Virus record (IMG/VR): IMGVR_UViG_3300023184_000477
Coordinates: 1 to 25,449 of that record
Length of the DNA stretch: 25,449 bases
Strand: one strand, 5' to 3'
Source: a virus
Of this stretch, positions 1 to 7,686 are shown one piece after another. The translations under genes were made by a program, and so were the position numbers. Every line of letters begins with the position of its first letter. The first letter of the stretch is position 1. Below the pieces are notes generated by a model that searched no databases, was not told the origin of the DNA, and saw nothing but the letters and a program-made list of their open reading frames with translations.

Positions 1-2501
1 GTGGACTCACCGTACTCACTCGCCACGGCCCGCATGCGGTAGATGTGTTGGAACGTCCACTCCTTCAGGTTTGTCAGGTCGAAGTAAATCGCCCCGATCT
101 TCTTGGCTATCCACGCGCCGACCAGCGTGCATGCCATGTGGTACGCGTAGAACCGCTCCTTGGCTGAGTTGCCTCCCAGCTTGGATACGATGGCCATGGC
201 GGTGCGGTGCAGCTTGTCCTTGATCTCGGCCATGTGGGTAACCACGTACCGGAAGTAGTCATTTGCCCACACCCCGTGCACGTTGTTCACTAAGTACTGG
301 GACAGCGCGTGGTGCTCGGCGTGAATGGTAGAGTGCGCCATCAGTGAGTCCATGCGAGGGTAGTCTTCCATGGCAATTTCGAACACCCGCATCTGCGCGG
401 CTTCCGGGTTGTTCTTGACTTGAGCAAGCAGCGATGCGAGGTTCTTGTTGCTGGTAAACGTGGAGTTGAGTTGGTAGGGCGGCAGTGGCACCCGCTCCTT
501 TCCATCGCTCTGCATACCCACGCGGGGGCGACCGTTTGACATGGAGTACACCACGTCGCTGAGGTCTTTCGGGTCGGACAAGGTTCGGGTAATCTCGTCC
601 ACCAGCAGGGGTAGGTGGTTCATGACGCTGGCCCGGCCGACAATGGCCCGGGCTGTGGTGTCGGCGATCATGGTTTTTGTTGCGTTGCATAGGGCGTTCA
701 TGCCGATCAAGGCCACAGTTGATTTACCGTAGCCCGATGCCTCGGAGGACAGCGCCAGAGGGATGCCGTTCCAGCCGTTGAACCCTAGCAGAGGGACTAG
801 CGGCGCACCAAACTGAGTGCATATCGTGTACTGCCAAGGCTCACCATCCTCACGGTTGTAAAGGGTTTCCACGCCCTTAGACCACTCTTCCTTGGTGCCC
901 CGTACAGCGCCGGTCGGTAGTACAGACGGGTCGCGGATCACCGCGTCGCTGACTCTGACTTCGGTCCTTCCTTTAGCTGATACGAGTGAAGTACCGACTA
1001 GGAAGGCGGTGCGCTCGGCGTTCCACCCAAACTGCTTGAAGGTGTTGATCTCCTCAGCCTGCTTACGCAGTGTCGCAGCGTACTCGTTCATATACCACCC
1101 CAAAAATCTATCGTTATGGACGACGATCTCACGAGAAGCCAGCACCATCTTCATGCTGCGCAAGTCGGCTAGAAGCTTGGCTGGTAGCTCAAACTCCCGC
1201 CACTCTCCGTTGGGTCCGCCGCGCACGTTCATGCGCACGGTGTAGCAGAATGCCCCATCATCACCCTTGATCCGTTCAGTCAGATAGAACAGCGGGCTAG
1301 CCACGCGCTCGGGCTGCAGCACGTCGTCCTTGTCCTTCACCATTATCTTGAGCCCGTCCGCATCGGCGAAAAATCCTTGGGGCCAGTGCGGGATAGGCTT
1401 CTGTTCGGGCGGGTCAGTCTCGTCTTCAGCCGGGATGCTGATTACTGGCGTGGCCGGGATTTCCTCATACCCTAACTGCACGGGGGACTTCACCTTGCCA
1501 GCATGTGGACACCCGGTGCATCCGGCCTCGTTCTCAGCTTTGAATTTATCGCACGTCGCAGGTCCGGTCATCCAGCGGTCTAGCTTGCCTTGCGTCTCTT
1601 CTTCGCTGTACCCCGGGTGCTTGGCGCTCCACTCGTGGGCGAGTTCTTCTCCGTCGGTGCAGTGTTTGGCAACACCAAGATTGAGTCGCCACAGGGGCTC
1701 GGATTCGCTACCAGTATCACGGAAGATTCGGATTTGGTTGCAGTGCTCGACGACCCGGCTGAGTGAGGAAGGGGGAAACTCGCGGGCTGGTCCGGAGAAC
1801 TCATTTTCAAAAACCGTTGTCGCAACGCTGCGAGGTATGACGAGAGAATGTCGTTCGACATAGCGGGTAAGTAGTTCCCTATAGTAGTGGTGTGACTTAG
1901 GTACTTGATCCCGTACAAGTAGGACTGCAGTCCCCTTGTTGGTTGTGTCGATGGGGCGCAGTATGGAGGCTTCGTCTGTGTCGCGTGCTGCGTCTGACTT
2001 GAACCCTATGTGCCGCATCACCACGCGGGCCAGACTTGCAATCTCGCGCCACTCGTCCGGGGGGATAGCCTGTTCAAACGGCCAATAACAGTGGTATCCG
2101 CTGCCAGAGTCTACGAGTAGGGGGCGCGGCATCCCGGTTGCATCCATCATCGCCTTGATGGCGAGCACAGCATCTTTCTTTGTTGCGTAGTTGTCCGGCT
2201 TCAACGTGCCGTCGATCTTAACCTTACCAACGTCCATGTCCTGCCAGAGTGCTTTGACAGATAAAACGTTATCCTTGGTCCGGCCTACCGCATAGCCGAA
2301 GTCGTTGTACTTGATCTCTTTGAACGCGGAGCACGCGTGATACACGGTGCCGCCTGCAGCGGAAATCTCGGCCGCTTTCTCGGCCATGTCCGCAAAATCG
2401 TAAAATGGGTGGTGCGCCTTCTTCCCTGTCGGTAGGATTTCGACCAAGAACCTCACACCCGCGTCCGGTATTACCGTCTGCAAAAACGCCTGCATGTCCA
2501 T
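1..2501 (-). CDS. Phage primase-helicase (AEP-like primase plus P-loop ATPase), 3' end cut by window edge
   Basis: An open frame of 833 codons runs off the left edge without a stop. The N-terminal part carries archaeo-eukaryotic primase signs: the D88-x-D90 metal pair in WQDMDVG, the SGSGYHCYW motif near residues 132-140 with H137, and an RPIDTTNKG segment near 182-190. A Cys cluster (C317, C328, C331, H333) follows, as in the linker of many primases. The C-terminal part has a Walker A motif SGYGKST (589-595) and Walker B LLVDE (632-636), as in DUF927/D5-like helicases. It would make primers and unwind DNA at the phage fork. It starts at ATG 2501, 18 bp after the preceding stop, with only a weak GGAA site; a second ATG lies two codons in. 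Family-level call is strong; whether the primase also acts as a polymerase is unknown. Confidence 0.88.
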   Translation of the reverse strand, partial: MDMQAFLQTVIPDAGVRFLVEILPTGKKAHHPFYDFADMAEKAAEISAAGGTVYHACSAFKEIKYNDFGYAVGRTKDNVLSVKALWQDMDVGKVKIDGTLKPDNYATKKDAVLAIKAMMDATGMPRPLLVDSGSGYHCYWPFEQAIPPDEWREIASLARVVMRHIGFKSDAARDTDEASILRPIDTTNKGTAVLLVRDQVPKSHHYYRELLTRYVERHSLVIPRSVATTVFENEFSGPAREFPPSSLSRVVEHCNQIRIFRDTGSESEPLWRLNLGVAKHCTDGEELAHEWSAKHPGYSEEETQGKLDRWMTGPATCDKFKAENEAGCTGCPHAGKVKSPVQLGYEEIPATPVISIPAEDETDPPEQKPIPHWPQGFFADADGLKIMVKDKDDVLQPERVASPLFYLTERIKGDDGAFCYTVRMNVRGGPNGEWREFELPAKLLADLRSMKMVLASREIVVHNDRFLGWYMNEYAATLRKQAEEINTFKQFGWNAERTAFLVGTSLVSAKGRTEVRVSDAVIRDPSVLPTGAVRGTKEEWSKGVETLYNREDGEPWQYTICTQFGAPLVPLLGFNGWNGIPLALSSEASGYGKSTVALIGMNALCNATKTMIADTTARAIVGRASVMNHLPLLVDEITRTLSDPKDLSDVVYSMSNGRPRVGMQSDGKERVPLPPYQLNSTFTSNKNLASLLAQVKNNPEAAQMRVFEIAMEDYPRMDSLMAHSTIHAEHHALSQYLVNNVHGVWANDYFRYVVTHMAEIKDKLHRTAMAIVSKLGGNSAKERFYAYHMACTLVGAWIAKKIGAIYFDLTNLKEWTFQHIYRMRAVASEYGES

Positions 2502-2518
2502 GGCGATTTCCGGTGGGG

Positions 2519-2797
2519 TTAGTTAGTTTTCTTCTTGGTCTCGATGTAGTCCTTTATTTTCAATACGGCCTTAGCTCGTTGTTCAGCGTCCCGGTCAGGT
2601 GACAGCGGCAGCTTGCCTGTGTCGATAAGAGCTTTAAGTATCTGCATAGTGAAGTCGATGTGGGCTCGGTTAGCCCCGCGTGGGTACGACTTACCGTTGA
2701 GGTACGCGTTGGTCATCGGATAAGATACGCCGAACAAAACGTCAAGTTCGCCCTTTTGGCGAAGACGTGATTGCACGGCAATGGAAAAGTCGATCAT
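2519..2797 (-). CDS. Small helix-turn-helix-like protein, 92 aa
   Basis: The start ATG at 2797 is preceded by CAGGAG at good spacing. Residues about 10-45 (RLRQKGELDVLFGVS, then YLNGKSYPRG) look like a Cro/CI-type helix-turn-helix, where a short recognition helix is followed by a 'GKSYPRG' turn. The C-terminus is very basic (ETKKKTN). It sits between the probable single-strand binding protein and the primase-helicase in the same transcript. It could be a transcriptional regulator or a small DNA-binding accessory protein of replication. The fold assignment rests on pattern only and I do not recognise a named family. The coding call is firm because the ribosome binding site, spacing and lack of competing frames agree. 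Confidence 0.75.
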   Translation of the reverse strand: MIDFSIAVQSRLRQKGELDVLFGVSYPMTNAYLNGKSYPRGANRAHIDFTMQILKALIDTGKLPLSPDRDAEQRAKAVLKIKDYIETKKKTN

Positions 2798-2845
2798 GTG
2801 GTACTCCTGTTATATTTTTAACCTCTGGTACAACACGCGTTGATG

Positions 2846-2863
2846 CCGAGACGCGCCCCTCGG
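2846..2863 (-). other. Small hairpin in the 82-bp gap before the HTH gene
   Basis: On the minus strand CCGAG and CTCGG can pair around an 8-base GC-rich loop. The gap lies between the stop of the probable SSB gene and the ribosome binding site of the small HTH gene. No U tract follows, so it is not a typical intrinsic terminator. It could be an mRNA processing or stability element, or chance. Confidence 0.3.
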
Positions 2864-2879
2864 GGACAAGCCCTGCAGT

Positions 2880-3905
2880 TTAGTTGTCGAAGTCCAGCGC
2901 GTCCAGCGCCTCATCCATGCCCGCACTTGCAGCGGCAACAACCGCAGCCGGTTGTTTCACGTTTGACTGTGGCGGCACGGCCACTGCAGGGGCTTGGTTG
3001 GCTTGCGGCGCGGCCGGTGACCCGGTCTGGGAGGCTGCAGCAGCTTTGGCGCGGGTGGTTTTGGCCGGTTTTGCCGGTTCGGCCGGGGCCGATGCACCCA
3101 CACTAAACGCCGAGTTGGTGTGAGTTGTGGCCGTAACCGTAGCCGTTGCGACGGGAGCTTCGATTTGCGGCGCTCCTTCTGACACGTCATCCACCGCCCG
3201 TTCGCCAATGATGCGGCGCACAACCGGGTTGGTGATCATCGGCAGGACTTCGGCTGCCATTTCCGGCGTGATTCCGCCAATAGCCTTGAACGACAGCTTG
3301 GGGTGAGCAACCGAGTAGTCGAAGCTGATCTTGGTGACGACAGCGGCGGAACGTACCCCACGCTTGGCGAGGAAATCGCCGTACTCGGACAAGGGCATTA
3401 GGGAGTCGCCCGGCACGCGCAGCAGCATCGGGTCGTTGAGTTGACCAGCCGGGGCCACAGCCAGCAGCTTGGACGAGCGGCACGCCTTGGCCTGCGGGTT
3501 CTGCGCCGTAGCACCGGAACCTTTGGCGTTTTGCGGGCAGATCGCGCACTTGGCTGACTGCTTGTCCGGCGCGTCAGCGTCAGGCGTTTCGCCGTCTAGC
3601 GCCGAGCAGTCCGGCCGGTCGGTCGAGCCCTCAACGAAACCACCTGCGTAGAACGTATGGGCGTACCCTTTCTTCGGTCCAGCCGCAAGCACCACGACTT
3701 CCAGCGAACCTGCGGGCTCGCCGTCGCCGCCGGGTTTGGTGACGAGCGTCTTCTCCTTGCCGCGCACGATGTGGAACACCTTGCCCTTGAGGCTGATCGT
3801 CGGGTAGCCGACACCCGAGAAGCCGAACTCATTGCCTTCGGTTGCAAAGGCCGCGAGGTGGGCGGGGAGTTTTCCTGCTTGGTCCAGCGGTACTAGATTT
3901 GACAT
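2880..3905 (-). CDS. Probable single-stranded DNA-binding protein with zinc-binding cysteines, 341 aa
   Basis: The ordered N-terminal two thirds (about 1-235) contain four cysteines, C100, C120, C123 and C142, which could bind one zinc. From about 236 to 325 the chain is a low-complexity Ala/Pro/Thr/Gln linker, and it ends in an acidic tail DEALDALDFDN. A folded domain, a flexible linker and an acidic aromatic tip is the layout of SSB proteins (bacterial SSB, T7 gp2.5), and T4 gp32 also binds zinc. From memory, similar phage proteins beginning MSNLVP with a YPTISLKGKVFH segment are usually left as hypothetical. Its place next to primase, helicase and nucleases supports a role coating single strands. 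Function is inferred from architecture and context, not from a recognised OB-fold signature. Confidence 0.8.
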   Translation of the reverse strand: MSNLVPLDQAGKLPAHLAAFATEGNEFGFSGVGYPTISLKGKVFHIVRGKEKTLVTKPGGDGEPAGSLEVVVLAAGPKKGYAHTFYAGGFVEGSTDRPDCSALDGETPDADAPDKQSAKCAICPQNAKGSGATAQNPQAKACRSSKLLAVAPAGQLNDPMLLRVPGDSLMPLSEYGDFLAKRGVRSAAVVTKISFDYSVAHPKLSFKAIGGITPEMAAEVLPMITNPVVRRIIGERAVDDVSEGAPQIEAPVATATVTATTHTNSAFSVGASAPAEPAKPAKTTRAKAAAASQTGSPAAPQANQAPAVAVPPQSNVKQPAAVVAAASAGMDEALDALDFDN

Positions 3906-3923
3906 GATTCTGTATGTCCTTTT

Positions 3924-4322
3924 TTATGAACGTTGAACGTGGATACGAATTTCTTCGTGGAGGTTGACGCCGGGGGGGAGATCGTTGTGTTCGGTACGGT
4001 ACTGCGCAACACCCGTCGCGTTGGCCCGTACGTCCATCAACTCAAAGGCGTCGTTATCCTTGACGTGCTGCAGGAAAACGTCCTTGTCACCAACCGACAC
4101 AGACACCTGCATTTTCTTGAATGCCGTGCCGTAGATGGTGCGAGTTGATTCACTCCCTTCCGCCTTAAACTTCCGCAAAAGTACACCTTCAATCTTCAAC
4201 TGCTTCGCCTTGTCGGCAGCGTTGTCCATCTCGTAAACTTTCTTACGTTGGACTCTGCGGTCGCGTAGGGCGATAAACACCTTCACCAACTCGTCGTTGG
4301 GGAGGTCACTCACTTTTGCCAT
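3924..4322 (-). CDS. Conserved phage protein of unknown function, 132 aa
   Basis: It starts at ATG 4322 after an AGGAG-type site in a leader that carries a GAAA-loop hairpin. The N-terminal half is charged and probably helical (ALRDRRVQRKKVYEMDNAADKAKQL is split by a likely coiled coil). The second half is mixed, ending in PPGVNLHEEIRIHV. From memory, proteins with the pattern 'RT..GTA(Y/F)K' followed by an 'RAN' segment and 'LPPGVN' near the end are common in phages beside SSB-like genes, but none has a settled role. The gap to the SSB-like gene is 18 bp, so the two are very likely co-expressed and may work together, for instance as SSB partner or recombination mediator. That role is a guess. 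Confidence 0.82.
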   Translation of the reverse strand: MAKVSDLPNDELVKVFIALRDRRVQRKKVYEMDNAADKAKQLKIEGVLLRKFKAEGSESTRTIYGTAFKKMQVSVSVGDKDVFLQHVKDNDAFELMDVRANATGVAQYRTEHNDLPPGVNLHEEIRIHVQRS

Positions 4323-4347
4323 GGTAATGCTCCTTTTTGTGACTGCA

Positions 4348-4363
4348 ACTACTTTTCAGTAGT
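4348..4363 (-). promoter_or_regulatory. Hairpin with GAAA tetraloop in the leader of the 132-aa gene
   Basis: Read on the minus strand, ACTACT-GAAA-AGTAGT is a perfect 6-bp stem closed by a GNRA tetraloop. It lies 25 bases upstream of ATG 4322 in the 58-bp gap after the helicase gene. No U run follows. It may stabilise or mark a processed 5' end for the messages downstream; a TATACT box overlaps its start but has no visible -35 partner. Confidence 0.5.
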
Positions 4364-4380
4364 ATAGCTTAACTTTACCT

Positions 4381-6003
4381 TTACGCATACTCCTCTCGTG
4401 ATTCTTTCACCATATCCAGCAGGAGACCCTGCACCTTCTGCTTATTTTTAAGTCGCGTGTAGTATTTCCTTTCGATTTCAGTCCCCTCGATCATGACGAT
4501 CAGTTGGTTGAGTTTCTGCCCCGGGCGCGTGATCCGGGCGTTGGCCTGCACAAACGTTTCGTTTGACGAAATCGGTGCGAACCACACGATGGTGGACGCT
4601 GCAGTCAGCGTCAGACCGTGCGACATGGCACCGGGTTGGGCGACAAGGACTCGGGGTAGGGTGTTTTTCTGAAACGCCGTGAAAATGCGGTCCCGCTCGT
4701 TCTTGCTTACGTCTCCATAAATGACTTCGACTTCGGACCCGTACTGGTTACCCTGCAATGCTGCTTTTGTGAAGCTTGATTTGTTGAGCCGGTACAACAC
4801 TTTTGCGGCTACTTCTTTTACAGATACTACAAACGGCACAAACACAATGACCTTTGACCCGGACTCTTCGATTATCTCCATGAGAGCGTCGATGCGCGGC
4901 CCCACGTCCAGCTTCACCCCGCCACCGTTGGAGCCGTACACCGCACCTGACGCAACCTGAATTAGTTTTTGCGCTTTGACCGCCTCGTTCGCTGCCGTGA
5001 TCTTGCCTTCGGCTGCTTCGATGCACAGCGTGTTCATCATGTCCTTATACGCTTTCTTCTGCTGCGGGGTTAGTTCAACGGACCGTGTCGTATATGTCAG
5101 AGGGGGTAGGTCTATGCACTCGTCTCGTGTAAACCGAATGGATGGTTGCATTGCGTCATGCACAACGTCCAGCGCGTTGTCCCTAGGCAACCACAGGAAC
5201 TGATTGATCTGCCGCATGACCGTGTTCTTGAACCGATTGAAGTACGGAGGCACTCGTTCAGGCACCAGCAGCCTGCACTGCGCCCACGCATCGGTCGGGT
5301 CGTTCGGAGTCGGCGTTCCTGTCAGCCCCCACACCTTACGCGCCACCTGCTTGTTGCATATTTGGTTCAGCGCTCTGAACCGGTCGGTGCCCGAGTTGCG
5401 GCCTACCTGTGCGATCTCGTCGATGATGATCAGGTCAATGTCGTTGCGGTCCTTCAACGCTTCAACGAAGCCGGGCACCTTGATGCCGTCGTGGTTGATG
5501 AGGAATATGTCCACGTCCTGATTGAGCAGTTCTATACGCTTGGACCTAGACCCGTACAGCACGGCCACGTCAAGGTGCGGGAAGTGCGTGAATACTTCGT
5601 CGGCCCATGTACGATCAAGGGTTGACAGCGGTGTTATGACCAGCGCCTTACGCACCAGCTTGCACTGCCGCAGATAATCGTACGCCCATAACGTAGCCAG
5701 CGTCTTGCCGGTTCCTAAGTCCGACAGGTTGAATGCCCGACTTTCAAGGGATGTAAACGCTGCTGCTTCCCGCTGCGCTTCAAACGGTTTGAACTGCCCC
5801 GGCCATTTGTAGTGATACAGGATCGGCGACGGCGCGGGGAACCCCATGTTGCGTAGTACCTTCGTCTCGTCAGGCCCGTGCCGCACGGCGACGAAGTCCT
5901 TACCCCGAAAGCTGAACGGCTTGGCCGACGGGATGACGGACAGTATCGCGTTGGGGTCACGGACCCGAAGTACGAGGCACTTGTTGCGTCGACTGACTAA
6001 CAT
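4381..6003 (-). CDS. SNF2/DEAD-like helicase, 540 aa
   Basis: Superfamily 2 motifs occur in order: Q-motif-like KPFEAQREA (72-80), Walker A DLGTGKT (95-101), motif Ia LVITPLS (121-127), motif II DEIA (195-198, in place of DEAH), motif III LTGTP (227-231), motif V region SHGLTLTAAS (461-470) and motif VI QANARITRPGQ (486-496). The order and the RxxRPGQ form fit SNF2-like phage helicases that translocate on duplex DNA in replication, recombination or replication restart. It starts at ATG 6003 with AAGGAA ahead, inside the last 47 bp of the HNH gene. The full catalytic core is present and no frameshift is seen. The exact substrate cannot be told from sequence. Confidence 0.93.
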   Translation of the reverse strand: MLVSRRNKCLVLRVRDPNAILSVIPSAKPFSFRGKDFVAVRHGPDETKVLRNMGFPAPSPILYHYKWPGQFKPFEAQREAAAFTSLESRAFNLSDLGTGKTLATLWAYDYLRQCKLVRKALVITPLSTLDRTWADEVFTHFPHLDVAVLYGSRSKRIELLNQDVDIFLINHDGIKVPGFVEALKDRNDIDLIIIDEIAQVGRNSGTDRFRALNQICNKQVARKVWGLTGTPTPNDPTDAWAQCRLLVPERVPPYFNRFKNTVMRQINQFLWLPRDNALDVVHDAMQPSIRFTRDECIDLPPLTYTTRSVELTPQQKKAYKDMMNTLCIEAAEGKITAANEAVKAQKLIQVASGAVYGSNGGGVKLDVGPRIDALMEIIEESGSKVIVFVPFVVSVKEVAAKVLYRLNKSSFTKAALQGNQYGSEVEVIYGDVSKNERDRIFTAFQKNTLPRVLVAQPGAMSHGLTLTAASTIVWFAPISSNETFVQANARITRPGQKLNQLIVMIEGTEIERKYYTRLKNKQKVQGLLLDMVKESREEYA

Positions 6004-6409
6004 ACCGATTTCCTTTTCTTACGTTGTCCCTCTTAAGGATGATCTGCAAATTCCACGGCACATGCAGGCCCGATACGGTCGAACCCTGTAGTGGAATTAT
6101 GTGATCAACCTGCCACTGCTTACCTTCGTTCAACGACTTCAACTTGGCCAGCAGGTACAACTTCTTCATTTCATTTACTTGCTCGACGCTTAACCACTTA
6201 GGAGTGCCCAAAAGTTGCTTGTCGCGGTAGGTGACGTAGTATTTCTTCGTTGCTCTGCGGGCCGAGTTCTCCTTACGCCGCATGTATCTTTTGTAGTCGT
6301 TGACCTTAACGCACGCCTTGCACCGCGCTCGTAATCCGTTACTACCTCCTTTTTGTTTGGAGAATTCGCCAAGTGCTTTGGTTATGTTGCACTTGGTGCA
6401 TTGCTTCAT
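5957..6409 (-). CDS. HNH endonuclease with CxxC zinc finger, 150 aa
   Basis: An N-terminal zinc module, C4-x2-C7 and C30-x2-C33, is followed by a basic stretch and an HNH core: VDHIIPLQG (101-109, D102/H103), GLHVPWNLQII (114-124, H116, N120) and KRDNVRKGNR (126-135). All metal-binding and catalytic positions expected for HNH are present. Such proteins are often free-standing homing-like nucleases in phages, though some help packaging or recombination. The last 15 codons lie over the start of the helicase gene in another frame, which is a long overlap for this window. The start at ATG 6409 overlaps the preceding stop as ATGA, with only a weak AAGAA site, so translation is probably coupled. 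Confidence 0.88.
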   Translation of the reverse strand: MKQCTKCNITKALGEFSKQKGGSNGLRARCKACVKVNDYKRYMRRKENSARRATKKYYVTYRDKQLLGTPKWLSVEQVNEMKKLYLLAKLKSLNEGKQWQVDHIIPLQGSTVSGLHVPWNLQIILKRDNVRKGNRYVSQSTQQVPRTSGP

Positions 6410-6678
6410 TTCTTATTCTTGCCGTACATGCCGGGGTCACGGCCGCGCCAGCCCTTGTTGGTCTTCTCGTCCACCACGCGTGTGTTCGACTTCGCGTCCG
6501 ACCCGCCACGATCCAACGGCACCTTGTGGTCGACGTTCGTGCCGTCACCCTTGTGCGCCGTACCTGCGGCGATGGCTTGTCGCCTTGCCCTGTTCTGATC
6601 CACGCGATCCGCCTGTACGTCCGGGCGTTTGTTATATCGGGCTTTCGTTTCCAGTTCTTTTTTCGATGACTTAGGCAT
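6406..6678 (-). CDS. Small HNH-like protein, 90 aa
   Basis: The protein is basic and short, with NVDHKVPLDRGG (48-59) giving the D50-H51 pair and N65 in DAKSNTRVV, the condensed HNH pattern known from many small phage proteins. The rest is Lys/Arg rich. A good AAGGAG site precedes ATG 6678, and its stop overlaps the start of the larger HNH gene. It could be an active nicking or double-strand nuclease or a DNA-binding remnant. The family call rests on the core motif only. Two HNH genes in immediate tandem suggest either duplication or independent arrival, but the two proteins are not obviously similar outside the motif. Confidence 0.85.
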   Translation of the reverse strand: MPKSSKKELETKARYNKRPDVQADRVDQNRARRQAIAAGTAHKGDGTNVDHKVPLDRGGSDAKSNTRVVDEKTNKGWRGRDPGMYGKNKK

Positions 6679-6679
6679 T

Positions 6680-7204
6680 TCACTCTCCTTGTTCAGTGGT
6701 GTACTGCGTGTTTCCGTTTGGGTGCATCAGTTGTATGCAGGTTTTTTCAAAGCTGTTAATAGTGTGCTTGTCGCTAAAAGAAATCATACGGCATACCGGC
6801 AGGAGTGCAGCACGTTCCCTAACACGCTTATGCACCGATCTAGAAGACATGCCGACGTACACCACTTCCTTTTCGTTGCATAAGAAATAAACCCCCGGTT
6901 TATCGGATATTGGCTCGGCTTGCACGAGGGTTCTTACGATCTTACGAAAATTACCTTGCAACGAATCCACCTGTTGAGTTAGTTTTTTTATTTTATTGAG
7001 AAGTTCATCCCGCTCGGCAACAACCGTGTCGAATAACTGGTTACTAATTGGGGTTATGGTGGGTTCTTCTTTTTTAACAAACCATCGCACCGGAGCCTTA
7101 CGTATGGTCTTATTTTCTTTCGCTACTTGGTGTGGAGATTTTGCCTCCCCGCGACGAACCCTGTCCCAGTAAGCCCGCTGCCCCGCTCGGATAGCCTCGT
7201 TCAT
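6680..7204 (-). CDS. GIY-YIG domain protein with N-terminal coiled coil, 174 aa
   Basis: Residues 104-160 have the GIY-YIG signature: GVYFL (104-108), VVYVGMS (114-120), an Arg-rich helix SVHKRVRERA (123-132) and the acidic residue E153 in NSFEKTCIQLMHP. The GIY and YIG triplets are GVY and YVG, both common variants. Residues about 57-95 form a likely coiled coil, and the N-terminus is basic. GIY-YIG enzymes cut one or both DNA strands, and free-standing copies in phages are often homing endonucleases. An AAAGGA site lies seven bases before ATG 7204, one base after the VRR-NUC stop. It has five more nuclease or recombination genes around it. Activity is likely but not provable from sequence. 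Confidence 0.85.
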   Translation of the reverse strand: MNEAIRAGQRAYWDRVRRGEAKSPHQVAKENKTIRKAPVRWFVKKEEPTITPISNQLFDTVVAERDELLNKIKKLTQQVDSLQGNFRKIVRTLVQAEPISDKPGVYFLCNEKEVVYVGMSSRSVHKRVRERAALLPVCRMISFSDKHTINSFEKTCIQLMHPNGNTQYTTEQGE

Positions 7205-7205
7205 C

Positions 7206-7496
7206 TCATTGTCCTTTAGTTAAAACGATCCACGTTTCCAAGGCACCTAGCTCACCGTCAATCATGAACACGGTGCCACCTGCGTCTCGTATATCGTGCG
7301 ATGTGCACAGCTGCCTTGCCGTCATCTCCTTGCCGGGTGCTTTCGTTTCAATCCCTAGGTACCGCCCGTTGCAGCAACAAATGAAGTCCAAACTAGGGGA
7401 CCCCATCCCGTTCTGCACCGGACAGTGCCAGTACACCCCGTGCTTTCTTAGAAGCTTTTTTACTTGTTCCTTTACCTTCCCTTCTGGTGTTGTCAT
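7206..7496 (-). CDS. VRR-NUC domain nuclease, 96 aa
   Basis: This is a compact PD-(D/E)xK nuclease of the VRR-NUC type. It has PEGKVKEQVKKLL (4-16), D37 in PSLDF, the E50-x-K52 pair in YLGIETKAPG, and TARQ (59-62) as the trailing Gln motif. Phage VRR-NUC proteins usually have about this length and act as structure-specific or Holliday-junction nucleases, often next to SNF2-like helicases as here. The frame is open upstream to 7523, but ATG 7496 is preceded by GGAG at eight bases, so I choose it. The first 104 bp are overlapped by the end of the 97-aa gene in another frame. Confidence 0.87.
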   Translation of the reverse strand: MTTPEGKVKEQVKKLLRKHGVYWHCPVQNGMGSPSLDFICCCNGRYLGIETKAPGKEMTARQLCTSHDIRDAGGTVFMIDGELGALETWIVLTKGQ

Positions 7497-7686
7497 CCTT
7501 CCGTCTCCGTTCGTCATGCACATACAGCGAAGTCATGTGCGTTAGTTTGTTCAGCAACATCGTCTTGACGTAGAAGATGTCGGCGTTGCGCTTAGTAAGG
7601 TACGTCCTTGATTGGAACTCTCCGTCTTTGTCGTTGTGAAAAAATATTGTCCATGCTTTTCTTATTGCTGGTTTTTGTCTTTTCAT
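7393..7686 (-). CDS. Hypothetical basic protein, 97 aa, overlapping the nuclease gene
   Basis: GGAGG overlaps the preceding stop and ATG 7686 follows directly (TAAATG). Residues 1-60 (IRKAWTIFFHNDKDGEF, then YLTKRNADIFYVKTML) look like a real folded segment. The last 35 residues are Lys/Arg/Gly rich and lie over the VRR-NUC gene, so they may be under little constraint. Without it there would be a 190-bp hole in a densely packed operon, which supports coding. I do not recognise a family. The long overlap is unusual; a sequencing error that removed an earlier stop or joined frames is possible. Moderately sure that a gene is here, less sure of its 3' end. Confidence 0.6.
   Translation of the reverse strand: MKRQKPAIRKAWTIFFHNDKDGEFQSRTYLTKRNADIFYVKTMLLNKLTHMTSLYVHDERRRKDDNTRREGKGTSKKASKKARGVLALSGAERDGVP

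Noticed and set aside
1330-1863. 177-codon plus-strand frame
   Set aside because: It lies opposite the primase-helicase, whose motifs are clear on the minus strand; the plus-strand product is Ser/Pro-rich shadow sequence without a ribosome site.
3187-3549. 120-codon minus frame inside the SSB-like gene
   Set aside because: It is a shadow frame of the 341-aa gene without its own ribosome site.
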